Shown: positions 15,935-25,698, numbered from the stretch's first letter. The stretch is 64,000 nucleotides of DNA from Luteibacter yeojuensis (GCF_011742875.1 NZ_JAAQTL010000001.1:620001-684000); one strand, 5' to 3'. Notes: generated by a model not told the origin, from the sequence alone. Made by a program: numbers and translations.

Positions 15935-17044
15935 CTATCGAATCTTGCCGAGAAACCCACCGATGGCCCGGCTGTAGTTCTCGATGTCGACAAGGAAGGC
16001 ATCGTGCCCCTGTGGCGAATCGAGCGCCACGAAGTCCACGCGGGCACCCGCGGCTCCCAGGCCCTTCGCGATGGTTTCCTGCTGCTCCAACGGAAACAGG
16101 ATGTCGGTGCTGACGCCGATCACCAGCGCCTCGTCGACATGGATGCGTGCCAGGCCGCGCATCACGTCGCCATCGCCGTATTCCGCCACGTCGAACCAGT
16201 CGCTTGCACGCGAGAGGTAGAGGTAGCTGTTCGGGTCGAACTGGCGGTTGAAGCGGCGTGCGTGGCCTTCGAGGTACGACTCGACCTGGAACTCGAAGCC
16301 AAAGGGCGAGCTTCCGTCGCGCTCGTCGGAATCGAGGCGGATGCGTGCGAAGCGGCCGTTCCATTCCATCGCCGAGCGGTAGGTGATCACGCCGAGCTTG
16401 CGCGCGATGCTCATCCCGTGTTCCGGCCATTCGTCGCCGTCGTACTGGCCACCGTGCCAGTGCGGATCGAGGCGGATGGCCTCGCGCTGAAGGGAGCGGA
16501 TGGCGATGGCGAACGGCTGCGCCTGCGGCGCGGTATCGACGCTGATGTGCGTGCGCACACTGCCGGGGTGCAGCAGCATGTACGCCAGCGCGCTCATGCC
16601 ACCCATGGAGCAGCCGACGAGGCAGGCGAGCCGCATGATACCGAGACCGTCGGTCACGGCCTCGTAGGCGGCGTTAGCGACGTCTTCGAGCGACAGCTCC
16701 GGGAAGGTCAGGCGATACGGCGTGCCCGTGGCCGGGTCGATGGAGGCGGCACAGGTGGAACCCTTGTCGCTGCCCAGCGAATTCACGCAGACGACGAAGA
16801 AACGGTCGGTATCGAACGCCCGGCCCGGGCCAATCATGGCTTCCCACCAGCCCGGCGTCGGATCCTCGGCGTTCGCCGCGGCGTGCGCGCTCGGCGAGAG
16901 TCCGGTGAGGATCAGGATGGCGTTGTCGCGCGCGGGCGCGAGCGTGCCCCAGGTTTCGTAGGCCACGCGCGCGCCATGCAGTTCGCCGCCGCGCTTCATG
17001 CGGAACGGCGAGGAAAGCGGGTGGTAGCGGCGCGCGTCGCCCAT
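15935..17044 (-). CDS. metX: MetX-family homoserine/serine O-acyltransferase
   Basis: A 369-aa alpha/beta-hydrolase-fold acyltransferase. The catalytic triad is Ser146 (GCSMGG), Asp314 (VSTDILFP) and His347 (SPQGHDAF), and the family motif SLGSDKGSTCAAS is intact. It activates an amino-acid hydroxyl for sulfur assimilation into methionine or cysteine. In Xanthomonadales some MetX proteins use succinyl-CoA, and some act on serine rather than homoserine, so the exact donor and acceptor are uncertain. It starts 11 bases after ccmI ends and is likely co-transcribed with the ccm operon. The start at ATG 17044 is set by the end of ccmI. Confidence 0.85.
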   Translation of the reverse strand: MGDARRYHPLSSPFRMKRGGELHGARVAYETWGTLAPARDNAILILTGLSPSAHAAANAEDPTPGWWEAMIGPGRAFDTDRFFVVCVNSLGSDKGSTCAASIDPATGTPYRLTFPELSLEDVANAAYEAVTDGLGIMRLACLVGCSMGGMSALAYMLLHPGSVRTHISVDTAPQAQPFAIAIRSLQREAIRLDPHWHGGQYDGDEWPEHGMSIARKLGVITYRSAMEWNGRFARIRLDSDERDGSSPFGFEFQVESYLEGHARRFNRQFDPNSYLYLSRASDWFDVAEYGDGDVMRGLARIHVDEALVIGVSTDILFPLEQQETIAKGLGAAGARVDFVALDSPQGHDAFLVDIENYSRAIGGFLGKIR

Positions 17045-17055
17045 GCGGGAGTCCT

Positions 17056-17757
17056 TCAGGGTTTGCCGTCGATGGTGCCACGTGCGCTGTCGGGTTGTCC
17101 CGCTCCGGCGCGCTTCTCGGCAAGGGCGATCTGCTCGGCGACCGCATGCGCCACGTTGGAGTCCGGGTCGAGCAGTGGCTGCAACTTGCGCCAGGTGGCG
17201 GCGGCGTCGGTGTAGCGTTCCTGCTGGAACTGCGCGATGCCCAGCAGCCACAGCGTACGCTGGCTGTCGGGTTCGATCGCGAGGGCGCCCTGGAGCAGAT
17301 CGTAGCCGCGTCCGACGATGCGATGATCGGGTCGCACCAGCGAATCGGATTCGGCCCAGCCGACCATGGCGGCGACGTTCCTGGGATCGGCCTTCAACGC
17401 ATGGTCGTACGCGCTGAGCGCATCGGCGGGTTGCTTGAGCATGGCGTAGGTCTTGCCGAGCAGCACCCAGGCCTCGGCGTCGTCCGGGTGCTCCTTCACG
17501 CGCGCCAGCAATTGGTCGATGGCTTCGCCGACGGTCATCTCCTTCGGCGGTTCCACACCGCCAAGCGTCGACGGCGTGCCGACCAGCAGGTAGATGCCGG
17601 CACTGCCGAGCGGCACGACCACGGCGATGGCGACGATCAGCGCGAAGATGGCGCGCGAACGGCCGTGACGGCGCCCCTGGCGGACGAGCGGGACGAGCAG
17701 CAGGGCGAGCGCGAGGGCGAGCATCGCCCCCGCGACGAGATAGAAAGCGAGAGTCAC
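17056..17757 (-). CDS. ccmI: Cytochrome c maturation TPR protein CcmI/CycH
   Basis: A 233-aa protein starting with GTG 17757, overlapping the end of ccmH by 4 bases. Two N-terminal membrane segments (residues 1-22 and about 39-58) precede a periplasmic tetratricopeptide region with repeats such as AEAWVLLGKTYAMLKQPADA. CcmI presents apocytochrome c to the CcmF-CcmH heme ligation complex. It is shorter than E. coli-type fused CcmH but matches the split form of Xanthomonadales and Pseudomonas. Last ccm gene before metX. Confidence 0.85.
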   Translation of the reverse strand: MTLAFYLVAGAMLALALALLLVPLVRQGRRHGRSRAIFALIVAIAVVVPLGSAGIYLLVGTPSTLGGVEPPKEMTVGEAIDQLLARVKEHPDDAEAWVLLGKTYAMLKQPADALSAYDHALKADPRNVAAMVGWAESDSLVRPDHRIVGRGYDLLQGALAIEPDSQRTLWLLGIAQFQQERYTDAAATWRKLQPLLDPDSNVAHAVAEQIALAEKRAGAGQPDSARGTIDGKP

Positions 17758-18194
17758 CAGTCGTCCTCGGTATCGTTCGCCGGCGCGGATGCCGGGGCCT
17801 GGCGGGCGCGGCGGCGCACCTGGATCGCGACGACGATGCCGCCGGCGACCAGCAGCACCGCCGGACCGAACCACAGCAGCCAGGTCGACGGTTCGACCGG
17901 CGGCTTGTACAGCACGAACTGCGAATAACGAGCCACGAGGAAGGCCTTGATCTCCTCGTCGCTCTTGCCCGCCTGGATCATCTCGAACACTTGCCGGCGC
18001 AGGTCGTGTGCGATGGGCGCGTTGGAGTCGGCCAGGGTTTCGTTCTGGCACATGGGGCAGCGCAGTTCGGCGCTCAGCTTCTGGAAGCGCACTTCCTCCG
18101 CACGGTTGCGGAACGGCAGCGGCTGGATCGCCTGGGCGACGGCCAGCGCCGGCAACAGGCACAGGGCCAGCCAGAGCAGGGCGCGGGATCTCAT
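17754..18194 (-). CDS. ccmH: Cytochrome c-type biogenesis protein CcmH
   Basis: A 146-aa thiol oxidoreductase with signal sequence (residues 1-20), the diagnostic LRCPMCQN motif (Cys46, Cys49) and one C-terminal membrane helix (about 104-123). It reduces the cysteines of apocytochrome c so that heme can attach. Overlaps of 4 bases on both sides (ccmG and ccmI) show tight operon packing. Confidence 0.93.
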   Translation of the reverse strand: MRSRALLWLALCLLPALAVAQAIQPLPFRNRAEEVRFQKLSAELRCPMCQNETLADSNAPIAHDLRRQVFEMIQAGKSDEEIKAFLVARYSQFVLYKPPVEPSTWLLWFGPAVLLVAGGIVVAIQVRRRARQAPASAPANDTEDDW

Positions 18195-18733
18195 GGCGCT
18201 TCCTTCGCCAGCGCGGCCACGGCGGGCCGGATTTCCGTGTCGAGCACCTCGGGCGTGATGGGGCCGATGCGCTTGTAGCGGATCACGCCCTTCGCATCCA
18301 CGAGGAAAGTCTCCGGCGCGGCGTAGACGCCGAAGTCGATGCCGGTGCGTCCGTCGCGGTCCGCGACGATCACATCGAAGGGATTGCCGTGGTCGGCCAG
18401 CCACGCGGTGGCCGCCTGCGGATCGTCCTTGTAGTTGAAGCCGACGAGCGGCAGTCCCAGCTGCTTCATCTCCGTCATCAGGATCGGATGCTCGTGCACG
18501 CACTCGATGCACCAGCTGGCGAACACGTTGAGGAAATACGGCTTGCCGAGCAGCGAGGCCTTGTCGACCGTGCGCGAAGGCTCGCCGAGCACGGGCAGGG
18601 CGAAGGCCGGTGCCGGCTTGTCGATCAGCGGCGAGACGATCTCGTGCTGGTCGTGCCGCGTGTTCCACCAGATACCGAAGCCGAACAGGCCCACCAGGAC
18701 GAGGAAAGCGAAGAGGGGCAACAGGCGGCTCAT
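18191..18733 (-). CDS. ccmG: Thioredoxin-like CcmG/DsbE
   Basis: A 180-aa membrane-anchored thioredoxin facing the periplasm. The single anchor is residues 4-23, and the active site is WCIEC with Cys75 and Cys78; the family more often has WCxPC or WCxSC, so the Glu is unusual. The GVYAAPETFLVD segment carries the cis-proline loop of the CcmG family. It supplies electrons to CcmH. It overlaps ccmF and ccmH by 4 bases each. Confidence 0.92.
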   Translation of the reverse strand: MSRLLPLFAFLVLVGLFGFGIWWNTRHDQHEIVSPLIDKPAPAFALPVLGEPSRTVDKASLLGKPYFLNVFASWCIECVHEHPILMTEMKQLGLPLVGFNYKDDPQAATAWLADHGNPFDVIVADRDGRTGIDFGVYAAPETFLVDAKGVIRYKRIGPITPEVLDTEIRPAVAALAKEAP

Positions 18734-20706
18734 GCGGGCGATTCCTCCGCGGCGATGGGGCGCTTCGCGGCCGCTTCGGCGGCCACCTTCTTCGCGCGGA
18801 ACCGGCGCTCGCACGCGGCGAGGAATCCGCCCGCCATCATGAACAGGCCGCCCAGCCAGATCCAGCGCACGAAGGGCTTGTGGTAGAGGCGCACGGCCCA
18901 GGCGCCGCCGACGTCGTTGGCGTCCATGGGTTCGCCCAACGCCACGTAGATGTCGCGGAAGAGGCCGGCGTCGATGGCCGATTCGGTCTGCACCTGGCCG
19001 CGCGAATACGTCCGCTTCTGCGGGTGCATCGTGCCGACGGTTTCGCCGTTGCGCAGGATGGTGACGATGCCTTCGTCGGCGCGCCAGTTCGGGCCCTCCG
19101 TTTCCTCCACGCCATCGAAACGGAAGTCGTAACCGCCGATGGATTCCACCTGGCCCGGCGCGAGGCGCACGTCGCGCTCCACGCTCAGCGATTCGGAGAG
19201 CATCACGCCGATGAGGAAGATCGCGACGCCGGCATGGGCGATCAGCATGCCGCCCATTTCCGCCGGGAAGCGGCGCCCGCGCGGCATCTCGCGCCAGCGC
19301 TTGACCACATAGGCCAGCGTGCCGACGCCGACCCACACGGCGCCGGCCACGCCGGCGATGGCGCGCAGGTGGCCCTGGGCGAAGAAGGCGGCGGCGATGG
19401 CGCAGACGATCGCCGCGACACCGGCACGCAAGGCCATCGAGGTGAGCTGGCGCCCTTCCGCGCGACCCCAGCGCAGGTACGGTCCGAACGGCAGCAACAG
19501 GACCGCGGGCGCCATCAACAGCACGAAGAGGAAACCGAAGTAGGGCGGGCCGACCGAGACGCGGCCGAGGTTCAGCGCATCGCCGATCAGCGGGAACAGC
19601 GTGCCGAGGAGCACCATGGCCGCCGCCGTCGTGAACAACAGGTTCGCGATCATGATGCCCGTCTCGCGCGACATCGGCGCGAACGGCTTGCCGGTGGCCA
19701 CCTTCGGTGCGCGGATCGCGTAGAGCAGCAGCGAGCCGCCGATCACGATCACGAGAAAGCCGAGGATGTACAGGCCGCGACGCGGATCGGAGGCGAAGGC
19801 ATGCACGGAGGTGAGCACGCCGGAACGCACGAGGAACGTGCCGAGCAGGGAAAGCGAGAAGGCGAACAGCGAAAGCAGCACGGTCCACGCCGGCAGCGAG
19901 CCGCGCTTCTCGGTAACAGCCTGCGCGTGGATCAACGCGACACCGACCAGCCACGGCATGAACGAGGCGTTCTCCACCGGATCCCAGAACCACCAGCCGC
20001 CCCAGCCCAGTTCCGCGTACGCCCACCAGCTGCCGGCGACGATGCCGAGCGTGAGGAACGCCCATGCCACATTGGTCCACGGACGCGCCCAGCGCACCCA
20101 GGCCTGTTCCATGCCGCCGCCGAGCAGGGCGGCGATGGAAAACGCGAATGCCACCGAGAAGCCCACATAGCCCATGTAGAGTACGGGCGGGTGGAAGGTC
20201 ATGCCCGGGTCTTGCAGCACCGGGTTGAGGTCGCCGCCGTCGGCCGGCATCGGCAGCTCGCGCAGGAACGGGTTCGAGGTGAACAGGATGAAGGCGAGGA
20301 AACCCACGCCAATGAGACCCAGCACGCCGAGCACGCGGGCGACGAAGACGTCCGGCAGATGGCGGCTGAAGGCGGCCAGCGCCAGCGACCAGACGTTGAG
20401 GATGAACACCCACAACAGCATCGAGCCCTCGTGCGCGCCCCATACGGCTGTGACACGGTAATACCAGGGCAGTGCGAGGTTCGAATTGTCGGCCACGTAG
20501 GCCACGGAGAAATCGTAGCTGAGGAAGGCGTAGACGAGGATCGCCATGGCGGCGAACACGAACACGCCCTGGCCCGCGGCGGTGGGGCGGGCCATCGCGA
20601 CCAGCGCGGCGTTGCCGCGCCAGGCGCCGACGATCGGCAGGACGCCCTGCGCGAGCGCGAGGATCAGCGCGAGGACGAGGGCGAACTGGCCAAGCTCGGG
20701 GATCAT
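18730..20706 (-). CDS. ccmF: Heme lyase subunit CcmF
   Basis: A 658-aa polytopic membrane protein that attaches heme to apocytochrome c. The tryptophan-rich heme-handling motif [18 protein letters not shown] lies near residues 230-247, flanked by conserved histidines in periplasmic loops. A large periplasmic domain precedes the last membrane helix, and the C-terminus is a charged Lys/Ala-rich tail. Length is normal for the family. It overlaps ccmE and ccmG by 4 bases. Confidence 0.95.
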   Translation of the reverse strand: MIPELGQFALVLALILALAQGVLPIVGAWRGNAALVAMARPTAAGQGVFVFAAMAILVYAFLSYDFSVAYVADNSNLALPWYYRVTAVWGAHEGSMLLWVFILNVWSLALAAFSRHLPDVFVARVLGVLGLIGVGFLAFILFTSNPFLRELPMPADGGDLNPVLQDPGMTFHPPVLYMGYVGFSVAFAFSIAALLGGGMEQAWVRWARPWTNVAWAFLTLGIVAGSWWAYAELGWGGWWFWDPVENASFMPWLVGVALIHAQAVTEKRGSLPAWTVLLSLFAFSLSLLGTFLVRSGVLTSVHAFASDPRRGLYILGFLVIVIGGSLLLYAIRAPKVATGKPFAPMSRETGIMIANLLFTTAAAMVLLGTLFPLIGDALNLGRVSVGPPYFGFLFVLLMAPAVLLLPFGPYLRWGRAEGRQLTSMALRAGVAAIVCAIAAAFFAQGHLRAIAGVAGAVWVGVGTLAYVVKRWREMPRGRRFPAEMGGMLIAHAGVAIFLIGVMLSESLSVERDVRLAPGQVESIGGYDFRFDGVEETEGPNWRADEGIVTILRNGETVGTMHPQKRTYSRGQVQTESAIDAGLFRDIYVALGEPMDANDVGGAWAVRLYHKPFVRWIWLGGLFMMAGGFLAACERRFRAKKVAAEAAAKRPIAAEESPA

Positions 20707-21170
20707 TTCGCCGGATCCTTCATGGCCTTGTCGTCGATCTTGCGGTTCTCGTGCGCCTTCGCCATGGCGTCCTTGAGTTCCTTCGGCATGTAGTTCTCGT
20801 CGTGCTTCGCCAGCACTTCGCTCGCGATGAAGCGGCCGCTGTCCATGCGTCCCGTCGCGATCACGGACTGGTTGTCGCGGAACAGGTCGGGAAGGATGCC
20901 CGTGTATTCCACCGGCATCGCTCCCGCGTCGTCCACGACGATGAAGCTCACCTTCAGGGTGTCGGCGGCGCGCTGGATCGAGCCGGCCTTCACCATGCCG
21001 CCGAGGCGGAAGGTGGCGTACTGGGCGGCCTGGCCTTCCTGCACCTGGCTGGGGGTGAAGAGGTAATTCATGTTCCGCTGCAGGGCGAACACAATGAGGC
21101 CGACCGCGACGATGGCGGCGGCGACGACCGAGATCACGATGGCGAGGCGGCGTTTACGCGTTGGATTCAT
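20703..21170 (-). CDS. ccmE: Heme chaperone CcmE
   Basis: A 155-aa protein with one N-terminal membrane anchor (about residues 8-30) and a periplasmic beta-barrel. His123 in the motif [10 protein letters not shown] is the residue that binds heme covalently, with Tyr127 as the nearby ligand (HxxxY). It carries heme from the CcmABC complex to CcmF. Its start overlaps the end of ccmD by 17 bases. Confidence 0.94.
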   Translation of the reverse strand: MNPTRKRRLAIVISVVAAAIVAVGLIVFALQRNMNYLFTPSQVQEGQAAQYATFRLGGMVKAGSIQRAADTLKVSFIVVDDAGAMPVEYTGILPDLFRDNQSVIATGRMDSGRFIASEVLAKHDENYMPKELKDAMAKAHENRKIDDKAMKDPAK

Positions 21171-21354
21171 TGCTTGGAGGGGTTCCCGGCCGGCGGCGGT
21201 TTTCCTGGCGCGCGATGCGTGCGCGGAGGTCGCGCAGGTTGCGGCGGCGCCGGGCCAACGGCGCCAGCGTGTCGATCAGGAGGACGATGAAGAAGACGGC
21301 CACGGCGGACCACACGTAGAAGCCGTAGGCACCCATGGCGAGGGACTGGCTCAT
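21154..21354 (-). CDS. ccmD: Heme exporter subunit CcmD
   Basis: A 66-aa protein with a single membrane helix (residues about 7-29, [18 protein letters not shown]) followed by a basic cytoplasmic tail, the usual CcmD layout. It helps release holo-CcmE from the CcmABC complex. It overlaps ccmC by 4 bases and ccmE by 17. The small size makes it easy to miss in automatic annotation. Confidence 0.85.
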   Translation of the reverse strand: MSQSLAMGAYGFYVWSAVAVFFIVLLIDTLAPLARRRRNLRDLRARIARQENRRRPGTPPSNESNA

Positions 21355-22124
21355 GCGCTGTCGCTCCCGCTCCCTTCGCGGCCGGCGAGCAGCTCGCGCA
21401 CCCAGCCCTTGCCGCCTTCGGAGGCGATCAGGTCGGCGCGCACGCGGGCGAACAGGCTGGCGATGTAATAGAGCTTCGTGGCGGCCATCATGGTCAGGAG
21501 CGGCCAGAGCATGCTGGCCTCGATGTGCGATGGGCCAAGGAGGCGCACCGTGGACCCCTGGTGGAGCGTGTTCCACCAGTTCACGGAGAAATGCACGATC
21601 GGCACGTTCACCGCGCCGACCAGGACAAGGAAGGATGCCGCACGCGCGCCCTGCCGGCGATCCTCGAACGAGTGATAAAGACCGATCACGCCGAGGTAGA
21701 TGAAGAGCAGCACCAGCTCGGAGGTGAGCCGCGCGTCCCAGGTCCACCAGGTGCCCCACATCGGCTTGCCCCACAGCGAGCCGGTGACCAGCGTGATGAA
21801 GGTGAACGCGGCGCCGACCGGTGCGGATTCCATCGCCACCACTTCGGCGATCTTGATCCGCCAGACCAGGCCGACGAAGGCGGCCACGGTCATGGCGCCG
21901 TAGATGAACAGGCTCATCCACGCGCTGGGCACGTGGAGGAAGATGATGCGATAGGCATCGCCCTGCTGGTAATCGGCGGGCGCGACGAACAGGCCGCCGT
22001 AAAGCGCCACGGCGCCCAGCACGAGCGCAAGGCCCAGTGCCCAGGGCCGGACGGCACCGGCGAAACGGTAGAACACCGGCGGCGAGCCGAGGCGGTGAAG
22101 CCAGAGCGGAACCCAGTTAGCCAT
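21351..22124 (-). CDS. ccmC: Heme exporter subunit CcmC
   Basis: A 257-aa membrane protein with six predicted helices. The tryptophan-rich motif WGTWWTWDARLTSELVL near residues 122-138, with flanking histidines (FLHVPSAW and HFSVNWWNTLHQG), binds the heme passed to CcmE. The C-terminal hydrophilic tail is a little longer than in E. coli. It overlaps ccmD by 4 bases; 66 bases separate it from ccmB. Confidence 0.95.
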   Translation of the reverse strand: MANWVPLWLHRLGSPPVFYRFAGAVRPWALGLALVLGAVALYGGLFVAPADYQQGDAYRIIFLHVPSAWMSLFIYGAMTVAAFVGLVWRIKIAEVVAMESAPVGAAFTFITLVTGSLWGKPMWGTWWTWDARLTSELVLLFIYLGVIGLYHSFEDRRQGARAASFLVLVGAVNVPIVHFSVNWWNTLHQGSTVRLLGPSHIEASMLWPLLTMMAATKLYYIASLFARVRADLIASEGGKGWVRELLAGREGSGSDSA

Positions 22125-22190
22125 CGATCCTCGTCGCAGGTTCGTTCAAACACCGTGTGTGCCCCTCTCGGGCCGCACGGTTGTGTGCAT

Positions 22191-22877
22191 TCATGTGTCC
22201 ATGGCGATGCGCAGCGCGGCGGCGCAGGCCAGCGGCGCGAGAACCAGCGCCATGACGAGGCCGGCACCCAGCCAGGCGATCGGCGCGATCCACGGCAGCC
22301 CTTCCTGCGCGGCGGCCACGGCTCCGGCGGCGAAAATCACGACCGGCACGCACAACGGCAGCAACATGAGCGCGAGAAGCATACCAGAGCGCCTGGACCC
22401 CGCCGTCAGCGCGACCAGCACCGCGCCGAGCAGGCTCAGCAGGGGCGTCGCAAGAACCAGCGCGATCACCAGTACTGGCGTCGCGGCCGTAGGGAGCTTG
22501 AGCATGCCGGCCAGCAGGGGCGCCACCACGATCAGCGGCAGCGACGAGGTGATCCAGTGGGCGAGGATCTTCATACCCACCAGCAGGGCCAGCGGCTGCG
22601 GCGCGAGCATCAGCTGTTCCATCGAGCCGTCCTCGATGTCGGCGCGGAACAGGTGGTCCAGCGAGAGCAGCACGGCCAGCAGCACCGTCACGAACACCAC
22701 GCCGCCGGCGATACGGGCGAGCAGGGTGGGTTCGGGGCCGAGCGCAAAAGGAAACAGCGTGGCGACGATGAGCGCGTAGAGCACCGGCATGGCGATGTCG
22801 CCGCGGCGTCGCCAGGCCAGGGTCAGGTCGCGCCGCAGCAGGGCGGCGCAGGCGGCGGACATGCTGCCGGGGGTCAT
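22191..22877 (-). CDS. ccmB: Heme ABC exporter permease CcmB
   Basis: A 228-aa permease with six membrane helices and the conserved N-terminal RRDLTLAWRRRGD cytoplasmic segment and SLDHLFRADIEDGSMEQL loop. With CcmA and CcmC it forms the transporter that releases heme-loaded CcmE. ATG 22877 overlaps the ccmA stop by 4 bases; an ATG five codons later is possible. Confidence 0.93.
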   Translation of the reverse strand: MTPGSMSAACAALLRRDLTLAWRRRGDIAMPVLYALIVATLFPFALGPEPTLLARIAGGVVFVTVLLAVLLSLDHLFRADIEDGSMEQLMLAPQPLALLVGMKILAHWITSSLPLIVVAPLLAGMLKLPTAATPVLVIALVLATPLLSLLGAVLVALTAGSRRSGMLLALMLLPLCVPVVIFAAGAVAAAQEGLPWIAPIAWLGAGLVMALVLAPLACAAALRIAMDT

Positions 22878-23503
22878 GCGTGCAACCGGATGCGCCGGGG
22901 CTCGCCGCCCGCGAAGCTTACCGCGCCGTGGCTGGTGACCAGCGCCGCGCCGCCGCGTGCGGCGTGGCCATCGAGCAGGCGGTTCACCAAGGCGATGCCT
23001 TCGCGGTCGAGGTTGGCGTAGGGCTCGTCCAGCAGCCATACGCGCGCCGGCACCAGCAGCAGACGGGCCAGTGCGGCGCGTTTCTTCTGGCCGGCGGAGA
23101 GGCGGCGCACGGGTTCGTCCTCGAAGCCGGCCAGGCCCACTTCCGCCAGCGCCGAAACCTCATCGGTTCCGGCGCGCTGTCCGTAGAGTCCCGTGCTCAC
23201 CCGCAGGTTCTCGCGGGCGGAAAGGTCCAGCTTCAGGCCCAGGTGGTGGCCGAGGAAGACCACCGCGCCGGCCATGGTGTCGAGCGAGAACGCGGCACCG
23301 TCCAGCCGCACCTCGCCCTCGCCGGGGCGCAGCATGCCGGTGAGCACGCGCATCAGCGTGGTCTTCCCGCTGCCGTTGTCGCCTTCGACCAGCGCGATCT
23401 CTCCCGGATGCAGGGCGAAATCCAGGGGGCCGAACACCGGTTCGTCCTGGCGCAGGAAGCTGAGGGCATGGGCTTCGAGCAGGGGTGGGGCGGGAGAAAT
23501 CAT
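22874..23503 (-). CDS. ccmA: Heme exporter ATPase CcmA
   Basis: A 209-aa ABC ATPase. Walker A is GDNGSGKTT (residues 41-49), the signature is LSAGQKKR, and Walker B is VWLLDEPYANLD. It powers the CcmABCD complex. ATG 23503 places the protein at family length; an upstream ATG at 23539 adds 12 odd residues. It is the first gene of a nine-gene ccm run, and a REP element fills most of the space up to the kmo gene. Any dedicated promoter must lie in, or upstream of, that element. Confidence 0.93.
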   Translation of the reverse strand: MISPAPPLLEAHALSFLRQDEPVFGPLDFALHPGEIALVEGDNGSGKTTLMRVLTGMLRPGEGEVRLDGAAFSLDTMAGAVVFLGHHLGLKLDLSARENLRVSTGLYGQRAGTDEVSALAEVGLAGFEDEPVRRLSAGQKKRAALARLLLVPARVWLLDEPYANLDREGIALVNRLLDGHAARGGAALVTSHGAVSFAGGEPRRIRLHA

Positions 23504-23555
23504 TCCGCGATTGTTGCGGCCCGGGCCGCCGTTGTCCATGTCGCGGTCACGCCCC

Positions 23556-23640
23556 TGTAGGAGCCGCTATAGCGGCGAGGAGCAAACGGAGCGACGACGC
23601 GACACGGCAACTTCCCCTCGCCGCTATAGCGGCTCCTACA
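23556..23640. repeat. REP pair (BIME-like) between kmo and ccmA
   Basis: A forward unit (TGTAGGAGCCGCTATAGCGG) and its inverted copy are separated by about 40 bp. Each arm holds the palindrome GCCGCTATAGCGGC after a 5' GTAG. The spacer contains the family's conserved CGGAGCGACGACGCG-like core. The pair can fold into a long cruciform and sits between the 3' end of kmo and the 5' end of ccmA. Confidence 0.9.
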
Positions 23641-23643
23641 GGA

Positions 23644-25005
23644 TCAGAGCGGCAAGGGCGGCAGAGTGGCTTCCAGCGTGCGCACCGCGGCATCCAGATC
23701 CACCGAGCCCACCGAATCATGTCCCTTCAGCAACTGCTCCAGAAGCACATCCTGCGCGCGGCCGCGCTCCAGCGCGTACGCATACGGCAGGTGGGTGAAG
23801 GTGACCATGCGGTAGCGTGGCAGGTAATGCATCGGCGAGCGCTCCGCCAGCAGGGCGCCGAGTTCGCGCTTGCGCAGGTAGTGCGGGTCGGCGACCGAAT
23901 CGCGCATCTCCACGTAGTTTTCCAGCGCCATCTGCGCGATGGCGTCGGCATTCGGCTTGCGCTTCGCCTCGAACGCGGCGAACACCGCGGCGGCATCGTC
24001 CGGCTGCGCCGCGAACAGTTCGGCCAGTTCGGCGGCGTCTTCGAAGCCGCAGTTCATGCCCTGTCCGTGGAAGGGCACCATCGCATGCGCGGCGTCGCCG
24101 ATCAGCAGCGCACGGCCACCGATGTGCCAGCGGTCCAGGTAGAGGGTACCCAGCGTTCCCACGGGATGAGCGGCCCAGTCGGCGGCGAAATCCGGCATGA
24201 GGGCGAGGGCATCGGGGAAATCGGTGCGGAAGAACGCTTCGGCGGCACCGGTACCCGCGATGGTGCGGAAGCTCGGGTGCGGGCCGTCGTTCGGCAGGAA
24301 CAGCGTGACGGTGAAGCTGCCTTCGCGGTTCGGCAGTGCGATGCACATGTAATGGCCGCGCGGCCAGATATGCAGGGCATTGCGCTCGATGGCGAACGGC
24401 GCGGACGAATCCTTGCCCGGCGGGATCTCGAGTTCCTTGTATCCGTGCCCGAGCTCCTCCACGCGTTCGCCCAGCGGCGAATGCAGGTGCATGGCTGCAC
24501 GCAGGGCCGAGCCCGCGCCGTCGGCGCCGATCGCCACCGGCGCGTCGACCGTGCGTTCGCTGCCGTCGGCGTCGCGCAACCGCAGCGTGCCGGCTTCGAG
24601 GTCCGCACCGACGAGCCCCTGGTCGAAATGGACCGTCGCGCCGGCGGCCTCGGCGGCATCCAGCATGAGGGTATTGAGGCCGCCGCGGGACACCGACCAG
24701 ATCACTTCGGAATCGTCCACGCCGTAGCGCTGGAGGCCGCTGTGGCCCGCCGGATCGTGGACCATGCGTCCGCGCATCATGACGGCCTGTTCGAGTACCC
24801 GGTCGGCCAGCCCGGTGGCGCGCAAGGCGTGCAGGCCGCGCTCGGCCAGCGCCAGGTTGATCGAGCGTCCCCCGGCGAAGCCCGCTTTCCGCGGGTCGGA
24901 GCGCTTTTCGTAAACGGTGACGCGGAAACCGCGCTGGGTCAGCAGGGTGGCGACCAGGGCGCCGACCAATCCGGCGCCGACCACGGCGATGTCGTTACGG
25001 GGCAT
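23644..25005 (-). CDS. kmo: Kynurenine 3-monooxygenase
   Basis: A 453-aa FAD-dependent hydroxylase that converts kynurenine to 3-hydroxykynurenine with NADPH and O2. The nucleotide-binding GAGLVG (residues 10-15) starts the Rossmann fold; the second FAD motif LLIGDAAHAMVPFHGQGMNC is characteristic of this enzyme. The GGRSINLALAERG segment is also specific to Kmo. The start is ATG 25005, directly before the Rossmann strand. No other tryptophan-to-quinolinate genes are in the window, so the rest of the pathway must be elsewhere. It may share transcription with phaR 85 bp upstream. Confidence 0.93.
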   Translation of the reverse strand: MPRNDIAVVGAGLVGALVATLLTQRGFRVTVYEKRSDPRKAGFAGGRSINLALAERGLHALRATGLADRVLEQAVMMRGRMVHDPAGHSGLQRYGVDDSEVIWSVSRGGLNTLMLDAAEAAGATVHFDQGLVGADLEAGTLRLRDADGSERTVDAPVAIGADGAGSALRAAMHLHSPLGERVEELGHGYKELEIPPGKDSSAPFAIERNALHIWPRGHYMCIALPNREGSFTVTLFLPNDGPHPSFRTIAGTGAAEAFFRTDFPDALALMPDFAADWAAHPVGTLGTLYLDRWHIGGRALLIGDAAHAMVPFHGQGMNCGFEDAAELAELFAAQPDDAAAVFAAFEAKRKPNADAIAQMALENYVEMRDSVADPHYLRKRELGALLAERSPMHYLPRYRMVTFTHLPYAYALERGRAQDVLLEQLLKGHDSVGSVDLDAAVRTLEATLPPLPL

Positions 25006-25090
25006 GGCCACCTTCGTCCGGACGCGATTATTGCGGGGCAGCGCATCGTGCGCCGCAGCGCCGCCACAGGCAAGCGTGTCGAAACCGGGC

Positions 25091-25591
25091 TCAGCCGGCC
25101 TTCTTTCCGGTGCGCGATGCGGGTCGCACGGGCTCGGCCGGCTTGGCGGTGGCGGCATCGAGGAAACCGCGCTGCATCGACTTCCAGACGTCGAGGTTGC
25201 GCTCGGTCATCTCGTTGAGCATGGACCAGGGCGTCTGCCCCATCAGGCTGTTCAGCTGGTTGCGGAACTGTTGCTGCTGGTCCAGGAACACCTGCAGGCT
25301 CCGTTCCAGGTAGGGCCCCATGAAGCCCTGCAGCGAGTCTCCGTAGAAACGGATGATGTGCGAGAGCAGCTGCGGCGAAAGCATCGGCTGGCCGTGTTCC
25401 TCGTGCTCCGCGATGATCTGGAGCAGGACCGATCGAGTCAGGTCTTCACCGGACTTCGCGTCGCGAACCTCGAAAGTTTCCCCGTCGAGCACCAGCTGGC
25501 GAACCTCTTCCAGCGTGATGTAACTCGAGATTTCCGTGTCATAAAGACGACGGTTCGGATACTTCTTAATGATGCGTAGGGTTTGTGCCAT
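25091..25591 (-). CDS. phaR: Polyhydroxyalkanoate synthesis regulator PhaR
   Basis: A 166-aa repressor with the PHB-accumulation N-terminal DNA-binding domain (IIKKYPNRRLYDTE, SSYITLEEV) followed by the helical granule-sensing region (SHIIRFYGDSLQGFMGPYLE). It represses phasin and related genes until PHA granules titrate it away. The Ala/Pro/Lys-rich tail is normal. No PHA synthase gene lies beside it here. Confidence 0.93.
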   Translation of the reverse strand: MAQTLRIIKKYPNRRLYDTEISSYITLEEVRQLVLDGETFEVRDAKSGEDLTRSVLLQIIAEHEEHGQPMLSPQLLSHIIRFYGDSLQGFMGPYLERSLQVFLDQQQQFRNQLNSLMGQTPWSMLNEMTERNLDVWKSMQRGFLDAATAKPAEPVRPASRTGKKAG

Positions 25592-25698
25592 GCGGCGAAA
25601 ACTACCACGACGTATTGCGCCGCACCAGTTGTCCTAAGTCACGGTAATCGTTTTCGGAATTCACAACTGGTATTTGGATCGATTTAGGTAACGTCCGC

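Noticed and set aside
17045..17055. A SAM-sensing riboswitch before metX
   Set aside because: Only 11 bases separate metX from ccmI, too short for any known riboswitch.
18610..20793. A 727-aa open frame on the plus strand
   Set aside because: Shadow of ccmF on the other strand; composition (His, Gln, Gly, Glu) is that of antisense to a membrane protein.
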